From Gnetum montanum (lineage: Eukaryota > Streptophyta > Gnetopsida > Gnetales > Gnetaceae), in contig MNCI01023900.1 of assembly GCA_015680685.1 (NCBI GenBank), positions 1 through 23,349 on the forward strand: 23,349 nucleotides of DNA, in the 5' to 3' direction. Positions 16,620-23,349 of this stretch are shown here, in pieces. The position numbers were made by a program, and so were the translations under genes. The notes under the pieces are model-generated. The model ran no database searches. It saw nothing but the letters and a program-made list of their open reading frames with translations, and was not told where the DNA came from. Numbering within the stretch: position 1 is the first letter of the stretch; each line of letters starts with the position of its first letter.

Positions 16620-19600
16620 ACCAGTTCGAAATTGGATCGGATGCGAATCAAATGTAATATGTCATGGGAGAGAAGATTAACACTAGAACCAGAGTCAAGA
16701 AGAGCCTTGCATGGATCATGTTTAGTAATCTATAGGTAAATGAGTGGACTTCTTAGGTCAAATCATTTCATGGAAAGATGGCCAGCCCTGATCCAATCAG
16801 AAACAACATGAGTTAACATCATAGTGTAGATTTGAGGTGGCATTTGGTTTGAACAATACTAGAAGGTATTTGATGCAAAGGATGAGGGTATTAGAGATGT
16901 AAGACAATCATCCATACTAGGTTGTGAGGGTTGGAGAGGATTGTTGAGTCAAAAGAAAGATCTTTTTCTAAATCAACTATTTGAACCATTTGGCTGGAAG
17001 TCTAGTTATGAATGTACAACCCTTGTGGCATTTTGTTGTTGTAGATATGGAGGAATCTCATCCTACATGGATGGAGCAAGAGGTAACTAGGTAGAGGGTA
17101 AAGGGACATGTGCAAATAGATGTGGAGGGTGGTATGGATATGGGTTCTTCCCCAAGTGGATAGTGAATGTGTGTAGTGATACTTTGGAGAGTAATAGTGA
17201 TGTTGAAATGAGGCATGGCTTCCAAAACTTCTTAGAGAAACCGATTACTGAACATAGTACCCATACTATAGCATCATTCACAAAAACCAAACAATCTAAT
17301 CCTCCTAGGAAATCATTTATCATTAATATGTCATTGTAGCCCCAAAACACAAAGCTAAGATAGCCCTTTGTCATATGGGTACCAACTCCTTTGGTCCCTA
17401 AGAGGCCTTTCATCATACATGTCCCCCCTTCAATGGCTTCAACATCATAACACAATCAACAAGATACCAATCCTCCCAAGCCTAGTGAACCATTTGTTAT
17501 CTAGGTCCCTTTATCTTCAACAAGTAAGCCTATATCAATGATGACCAAAGCCCATCTATAGTGACTAACAACTTAATGGCTAGCAATAAATCATCATTAC
17601 AATAGTGGCAATAGCAACCTGTCACCAAATCAATAAATAAGACCATTAAAGATAACCCACATAGACCTACACCAAGATCAACTACATCCATGGTCAAAGG
17701 GTCTAAGTCACATGCACCAAAACCTAAGCCACAAACTTTAAAAAGGATGGAGGAGATTAGAACTACTAAGTTTGAAACGTTACCTTGGTGGTTATTGTTA
17801 CCTTGGTGGTGGCATTCCCAATTATTGTGGTTGGTGCCATTGTTGGTATTGTTCATAAGGTTGTGGATGAGATCCACTTGGGTAGTAAGCTTGTTGATGT
17901 TAATGGAATTGCCTTGAATTACCTTGAGGATAAGGCAATTGTCCAGGTGCTTGCCTACGTGCTAATTGCAAAATCAATGCATACATCCCAAACTCTTGTA
18001 AGTGTGACACCATGAGGTAACAACCCTTGGGATGCTCATATTGACAAATGTCATAATCAATTTCATCTTTAGAGCTAGTTTCCACAACTTCCTCTATGGT
18101 AGAAGCTTTGACCTTACCTCTCTGGTAGGCATGTTTAGCTTCTTTTTTCCTCCTATGATTATGATCACTAGTTTGCTCTTTGGTTTCTTCAGTGATCTAT
18201 ATAGCAACTTAGAATTTTTCATCCAAAGAGTCCCATAATTTATCAACCTTTGCTGAAATATTATAAACATATTTTTGGATAGGCAAGGTTTTCCTATTCA
18301 CAAATTCATCAAGTGGTGACTCCTCGTTAGAAAATTAGACCTCTCATTTTCTGATGGAAGGATCCCTATTATACTCTTCTACACTTTCCCTTTTTTGTAA
18401 GTTGCCTTCTTCTTTTTCCACCCACTCAATCAGCTTTTGAATTTAATGAGCTCTTAGTTCAAATAGTCTCCCTTGGGCATACACTCCAAGAGCTCTTCTC
18501 GTTTTTGCTATGAGTTCATCTATGATGTGGTGAAGTTGTTCGCTTTGAGAATAACCATGGCCAAGGCATCAATGTAAGATTTAATAATATCTACCCATGG
18601 TAGCATCCAAGGGTTCATGTGTTTCTTGCTTCTAGCCTTGGATTTTTCTTCTCAAATTAGACACTTTGAAGTACATTTGGTATTTGTCATTAAACAGCTC
18701 TAACATGGTACTTCATTGGTAAATGGATTCTAGTTCCAAGGACTAACACTAGCTTTCAACTTCCTTGATGAGTGTCTTAAGAAAAATCTTGAGCTTTTGC
18801 CACTCATTTTCTATGTTCTATAAGGCACAAGCATCATAGAAAGCTTATAGATGTATGTATGGATCAAAGTTATATCCCCCCTAAAATCTTGAGATATTAT
18901 TCATGTCTATGTGCTTAAGCCTACTGTCTTTCATATGCCTAGTTGGAATTCTAACTGACTCTGCAATGTTGAGCATCCTTTGAGTCACCGACGAAGGTTC
19001 ATCATCATCACTACGTTGATGATGTCAATGATGGGTTTGGCCATCCATTTTATTTTGGTGGCCTTTATGGTCATTGTTATCTCATTCATCACCTTCATCA
19101 TGATTATTTCGATGATAGCTTTTATGAGAACTAGTAGATGAAGAAGAATGTTTGGAATCAGATGAAGAGGATGAAGAGGAAGGTTGACCACCACTACCAC
19201 CGCAATGTCTACCATCACCTCTTCATTCATTACAACCATCATCCTTATATCCCTTGCTATTGTTATGTTTTCTCAAGTCCCTACCTTGACTATCACTCTT
19301 TCCTAAACCTATTTTATGAATAGTGGATCATAGATTCAGGGTTACACCCTCATTATCAACAACAAGGGGTGGTGAGTCTTCATGTTGAGAACCTTCAAAG
19401 GGAGGATCCTCATTGTCATCTTGATTTTGTAGGAACAACATGTTACTAAAATGTTTTCCCTTTGTAAACTCATGGTACTACTCCTGGTGTCAATCTCTCC
19501 ATCGTTATTCTTTAGTGGAATAGTAATCTTGAGTGTTATGATCATGCATAACGTATTTCTCATGAAGCTCTAAAATGTCTAACTTCCTAAGGGTTTGAAA

Positions 19601-19788
19601 TAGCATCCCTGGTATAGATTAATCAAGGGGCAAGATGATGTTTCCCTCCATATCATGCCATCATAGTTGTTCATCCTAATGTAGGATGAAGATGAAGTCC
19701 AGTACATACTCATCTAGATGAGTATATACCACTTTGCACTCCTGTAGGCCTAGCAGTTGACATCTTTGCACCTATGAGTAGAAGACAT
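16620..19788 (-). pseudogene. gag: Decayed gag-protease of element C, interrupted by an insert
   Basis: Starts near ATG 19,788 and runs to the window's only D-S-G retropepsin, HDPCKALLDSGSSVNLLS (triplet at 16,688-16,696), then breaks off. Gag landmarks are IPTRHMKDSRLKHIDMNNIS (near 18,930), WQKLKIFLKTLIKEVES followed by LELFNDKYQMYFK (gag core), IIDELIAKTRRALGVYAQ, EWVEKEEGNLQKRESVEEYN, a knuckle-like YDICQYEHPKGCYLM (near 18,040) and LQQQNATRVVHS (near 17,030). Many stops and shifts lie between. A fragment of another element (17,266-17,782) is inserted in the opposite direction; the reading resumes beyond it with GYYVQ, as in element B. Reverse transcriptase and the rest of pol are missing in the window. 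Confidence 0.75.
17266..17782 (+). mobile_element. Inserted inverted gag fragment of element D type
   Basis: About 515 bases in plus-strand gag sense, matching the reverse complement of 22,043-22,575 with about 20 differences by eye (about 96%). It encodes the gag linker with PFIIHVPPS and SKSHAPKPKPQTLKRMEEIR. It sits between parts of element C's gag that are contiguous in element B, so it is an insertion. There are no LTRs or clear target duplication at its ends. Confidence 0.8.
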
Positions 19789-19921
19789 TTTGTAAAAGAA
19801 ATGAAATTATTAGTGTACTTAGTAGTTTATATGTCGTTGTGAGTGATGTTGACCTCGAGTTCATCCAATGATATAAATAATATTCACTAATCCTAGATAG
19901 CACATGTTTCCATAAACAAAG

Positions 19922-19939
19922 TTCTCAACAACAATGCCA
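19922..19939 (-). promoter_or_regulatory. Primer-binding site remnant, tRNA-Asp-like (element C)
   Basis: Minus strand reads TGGCATTGTTGTTGAGAA one base after the presumed LTR end. Compared with the tRNA-Asp site known from Athila-type plant elements (TGGCGCCGTTGCCGGGGA, from memory), 11 of 18 bases match and all seven differences are C-to-T or G-to-A. Confidence 0.45.
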
Positions 19940-20739
19940 ATGATGAATGGCAAGGTACCCCTATGTCCAACCATACAAATCACAATCATTCACATGTGAT
20001 CTAGTTGAATTCCACAGACTTTGCATTTTCTAGTGAACTAGTTTTCTAGGAAGTGAATCTTCACCTTAACGTCAATCATTATCTTCCTAATTACACTTGT
20101 GATGTACATCGGTATGGTTAAGTGTAATTGAGGCATCTAATTTTTATCATTTTATATTTTATGATTCGATGTTCAAAGGAAGATAAAAAGTGATTGGATT
20201 AACTAATTTAAATTAACTAATTAACTAGTATCTAACTAGTCCTAACATAAGCATCTAGTCCCACTTTTTGCACATGTGCTAAACCCACATATCCACTGTT
20301 GGGTTACCAAACGCTACACTACTAGGCATGCCAAGAAATCACATTATTGGGATTACCAAGGGAATATGTGTTACACTTGAAGCGATGGTACTCATGTATT
20401 TAATCTATCTAGCTTACCTTGCTTAGTTATCTTAATTAGCTTAATTATGAAAAAACATGTAGTAAATAACTGAAAACATTTAATAAATAATTGAAAGCAT
20501 TAAATGCATAAATGAAATATCTAATCTATCTAGAATGTTGCAAGGTTTATCAGAAAGCTCGTATTTATTACCACACACACTATCATGCTCAAGTATAATA
20601 ATGCTCGAATAAAGATCCATACACTCAATGACTCCTACTACGGGCACTTGGAAGAATAATTCTAACTCTCAAATGAAAAAACTACAAGAGCTTCACTACT
20701 ACTAAAATCTAGATGCCATAAATGTAGCTAGAGGATATG

Positions 20740-20747
20740 TATTTATA
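20740..20747 (-). promoter_or_regulatory. TATA box of element C LTR
   Basis: TATAAATA on the minus strand, in the same setting as in the B and A LTRs. Confidence 0.45.
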
Positions 20748-20764
20748 GGTGAAATATGGACACT

Positions 20765-20821
20765 GCATCAATGAGTCCGCATCGATGCATGATACAATGC
20801 GTCGATGAGGCCTCATCGACG
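20765..20821. repeat. CG-rich dyad motif in U3 of element C
   Basis: Two related 23-bp units (starting 20,765 and 20,799, about 18 of 23 matching), the second containing a perfect 22-bp palindrome at 20,800-20,821 centred on GAGGCCTC. It lies just upstream of the TATA box on the minus strand. Element B has a weaker counterpart (CATCAATGATGATGTGG) at the same place. Confidence 0.65.
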
Positions 20822-20914
20822 TAGCCAACCAAACTACGACTCATCAAATGCTATTAGGTAGATTAGCTATGATGTTGGTATAGGGAAAAAAGAAGAGTTT
20901 TTTATGCTCACCAA

Positions 20915-20991
20915 TTTTAGGCCTTGGCTGGCCATAAGGTTTCCAGTTTAAGGCCTTGGCAGGCCACAATATCACCAATTTTAGGCCTTAG
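20915..20991. repeat. GGCC-rich short repeat array (element D)
   Basis: Three copies: 20,915-20,933, 20,946-20,965 and a partial one at 20,979-20,991, with consensus TTTAAGGCCTTGGCAGGCC. It clearly resembles the array after the protease of element A and lies at a similar distance from the protease motifs. Confidence 0.7.
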
Positions 20992-21129
20992 AAAGCATAA
21001 TCCATACTTGCCTAGTAAGTATGGGATTCTCTCAAAAGAGCATATAAAGCTACAACCAACCATGAAGCATGATACAATGTTTCAAAAGTAAACAAATGAC
21101 TATTAAAAAAAGAAGGGATAAGGTGTTTA

Positions 21130-21730
21130 CTATGAATTCGTTGTTTGACCTTTGAGACGTCAAGGAATCCTTTTAACATAACTTTATGTTCACCACCTTT
21201 CTTGTTAATTATAGCAAGTTGTATGCACTTTCATTAATCACTTCATATTGTAGAGTTGATGTTGGTAGTATCATTATTGTCTTTGTTGTTGACACCCTAA
21301 TTTGAGTTTTGGAAGTTTCCTCCTGAAACTCCACCTCTAAGCCTTAGTTGATGTTAACATAGTTAACTGAAGGTAGTGAGACATTGTCCCCATGAATGAA
21401 GATTTTCCCTCCCTCATAGGACAAGTAAATATCTTTATGTATAGGGCATGAAACTGCATGAAGCTTAGCCAACCATGGTCTCCCTAGGATCACGTTAAAC
21501 CTAGGCTCTTCAACTACTAGAAAGTTGGTGGATGTGGGAAACTATTCCCTGGCTATGAAATCCAAGGAGATAGAACCTCACACTACTACTCATGACCTAT
21601 TGAATGATTTAAGTGTGGAGGTAGTGGTCTTCTATATTTTCTTGGTTATTCCTAGCTTGTCAACAATGGAAAATTGTACCACATTAGTTTCTATCCCATC
21701 ATCTATGTGAACATGATGAACTTTGTACCT
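21130..21730 (-). pseudogene. Protease remnant of element D
   Basis: Homologous to the element A protease: HIDDGIETNVVQFSIVDKLG with the triplet at 21,695-21,703 (D-D-G), then FNVILGRPWLAKL and VSCPIHKDIYLSYEGG (about 21,400-21,510), and an ending LDVSKVKQRIHSK that matches the terminal LNVKAIKRQLRIN of A. It is followed by noncoding DNA and the GGCC array, not by reverse transcriptase. Several stops and shifts make it non-functional. Confidence 0.75.
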
Positions 21731-23349
21731 ACCAACACATATAGTGATAAAAAGAGGAGAAAATAGCACTTCTCCATTTTGAGAGTCAATTTTCACTTCA
21801 CTATCACAAAAGTTGAGCATGGTTTTATGCCTATTTTTCCTAAGTGAAGCTTGCTCAATGATAGAGTGAATTGACTCTTTGTTCACAAGCATGTCTTTAC
21901 TCACAAGGATAGAAGTTAACATATGAGCTAGTGCATCTTTGTGAGCTAGAGAAGTCATGACTAGGTCATATAAATTTAGTGATGTATTCTTTTATCTTAG
22001 GGATCATTTGGCTTGCTCCATTGTTGTAAAGAAATTCTTTTCCTTGGCATGTAATGTTTCAAACTTAGTGGCTCTAATCTCCTCCATCCTTCCTAAAGTT
22101 TGTGTCTTAGGTTTTAGTGCATGCGACTTAGACCCTTTGTCCATGGATGTAGTTGATCTTGGTGTAGGACTATGTGGGTTATCTTTAATGGGCTTATTTA
22201 TTGGTTTGGTGACAGGTTGCTTTTGCCACTATTGTAATGATGATTTATTGCTAGCCATTAAGTTGTTAGTCACTATAGATGGGCTTTGGTCATCGTTGAT
22301 ATAGGATTACTTGTTGAAGATAAAGGGACCTAGATAAAAAATGGTTCACTAGGCTTGGGAGGATTGGTATCTTGTTGATTATGTTATGATGTTGAAGCCA
22401 TTGAAGGGGGAACATGTATGATGAAAGGCCTCTTAGGGACCAAAGGAGTTGATACCCATATGAAAAAGGGCTATCTTAGCTTTGTGTTTTGGGGCTACAA
22501 TGACATATTAATGATAAAGGATTCCCTAGGAGGATTATATTGTTTGGTTTTTGTGAATGACACTACAATATAGAAGTTTTTGTTGGTCCTTGGATAATTA
22601 GGCTCATTCAACACCAACTCTCCATGGTCTATCATCTTCTAGAGGTAATCCTTCAAATCTAGACAAAAATCAATGTCATGAACAACCATTTTATGATAAT
22701 GATAATATCTATCTAGTTTGAAGTACTTTGGTAGCTTGGTATCACCTTTGGTAGTTATCATTAGGTCTCAAGCTATGTCACAAAGAAAATTATGCCTCTT
22801 ATGAGCCTCTTTAGACAATTTCTTATGTTGTATACAATAATTTTTAAGCAACTATTCTAGAAGCTCAAATTGCTTCCTAGGAAACCTACTTTACTTAGAC
22901 CTATCCTTACACCATAAAGTTTGGTCTTGGTTGATTTGGGGTGTAGGAAGTGAATGGTTGTTATGAGTCTTGGGATATGTTGCATGTTGGTGATCCTCAC
23001 ATTTCCCCTTGTCTTAAATCTTTTGTTATTATAGCCATAGTTGTGTGTTCTTACTTGGTTTTATTCCTACCCCTCCTTGCATGTTGCTTTTTATAAGCCA
23101 TGTAGGTTGGGTCATTACTTGCCTCAACTACCTTCTTAATGTTCTTGATTTTTGAGAATGCCTGGCTTAGTAACCAAGGCTCTAGGTAGTAAAGCTTTGA
23201 CTTGATAAAGTTATTTATTACTTCCTTGTAGATGGCCAATAGATGGGTTTTAGAGATAGGCTCCAAAATCTCATTGAACATTGAGTTCCATCTTTTGAAT
23301 AAAGCTTTTGACTAGTGTAAGTGGCCCCTACCTCACCTTCATCAATTGA
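21731..23349 (-). pseudogene. gag: Decayed gag of element D (runs off the window)
   Basis: Relative of the element A gag, 5' end outside the window. From the window edge inward: IFKG-like THLLAIYKEVINNFIKSKLY and VVEASNDPTYMAYKKQHARR (23,051-23,281), a damaged knuckle region FKLDRYYHYHKMVVHDIDFC (about 22,690), a linker with PFFIWVS and RPFIIHVPPS motifs (22,330-22,540), then LYDLVMTSLAHKDALAHM, which leads into the protease. Many stop codons. The segment 22,043-22,575 was copied inverted into element C. Confidence 0.75.

Larger units (their letters stand above)
19941..20846 (-). repeat. Probable 5' LTR of element C
   Basis: Begins TGATG and ends CATCA on the plus strand, with the primer-binding remnant next to the inner edge and the gag start about 150 bases further in. 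Minus-strand TATAAATA at 20,740-20,747. It shares several blocks with the element B LTR but is longer, so it either holds insertions or the B copy has deletions. The outer edge is inferred only from the short inverted ends; no 3' copy is present in the window. Confidence 0.5.

Noticed and set aside
17690-17917. Plus-strand ORF of 75 codons
   Set aside because: Chimeric: the first part is the inserted gag fragment, the second part is the antisense of element C's gag.
18985-19242. ORF rich in Met, Ile and Val
   Set aside because: Out-of-frame reading of a His/Asp-rich low-complexity part of element C's gag.
21957-22304. Plus-strand ORF of 115 codons with hydrophobic stretches, and its near copy at 17,530-17,877 on the minus strand
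   Set aside because: Both are antisense shadows of the same gag segment; the apparent membrane-like character comes from the reverse complement of a gag linker.
1-23349. CRISPR arrays, bacterial operons, rRNA or tRNA genes
   Set aside because: No regularly spaced identical repeats with unique spacers, no ribosome-binding-site-led gene runs, and no cloverleaf or rRNA landmarks; all features fit plant retroelement DNA.

Overview
This window looks like nuclear DNA of a plant with a repeat-rich genome. It is made of long terminal repeat (LTR) retrotransposons of the Ty3/gypsy type in different states of decay. I see no intact host gene, no rRNA or tRNA gene and no bacterial-type gene organisation. 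The species cannot be named from the sequence.

Element A (145 to about 11,570 or slightly beyond) is GC-richer and the youngest. It reads on the minus strand: 5' LTR (10,399-11,567), a primer-binding site resembling the end of a plant tRNA-Leu, a leader, a gag-protease frame (10,156 to 6,375) broken by one frameshift and a series of mostly TAG stops, a short GGCC-rich repeat array (5,982-6,190), then a stretch where reverse transcriptase, RNase H and the integrase core are expected but absent. In their place a broken, intron-containing gene lies on the opposite (plus) strand (2,991-5,781). After it come only the C-terminal end of an integrase (2,489-2,818) and the 3' LTR. The 3' LTR region is represented twice: 145-1,083 in the expected direction and 1,578-2,481 inverted. 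Single Ns at 1,084 and 2,482 sit exactly where homology stops, which points to contig joins and a misoriented block.

From about 11,800 to the end the DNA is AT-richer and older. Element B (gag 12,392-14,822; LTR about 14,931-15,308) and element C (gag-protease about 16,620-19,788; LTR about 19,941-20,846) are decayed minus-strand relatives of each other with a D-S-G protease. Element D (about 20,915 to the window end) is an old relative of A: same D-D-G protease, same ending of the gag-protease frame, and the same kind of GGCC array at a similar distance after it, again with no reverse transcriptase. A fragment of about 515 bp nearly identical to part of D's gag sits inverted inside C's gag.

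The most interesting object is the A/D family: apparently a non-autonomous retroelement lineage that kept gag and protease, lost most of pol, and (in A) carries a multi-exon gene in antisense. Antisense orientation is what lets introns survive passage through an RNA intermediate. Antisense extra ORFs are known in Tat-lineage elements (for example maize Grande), but this combination looks unusual.
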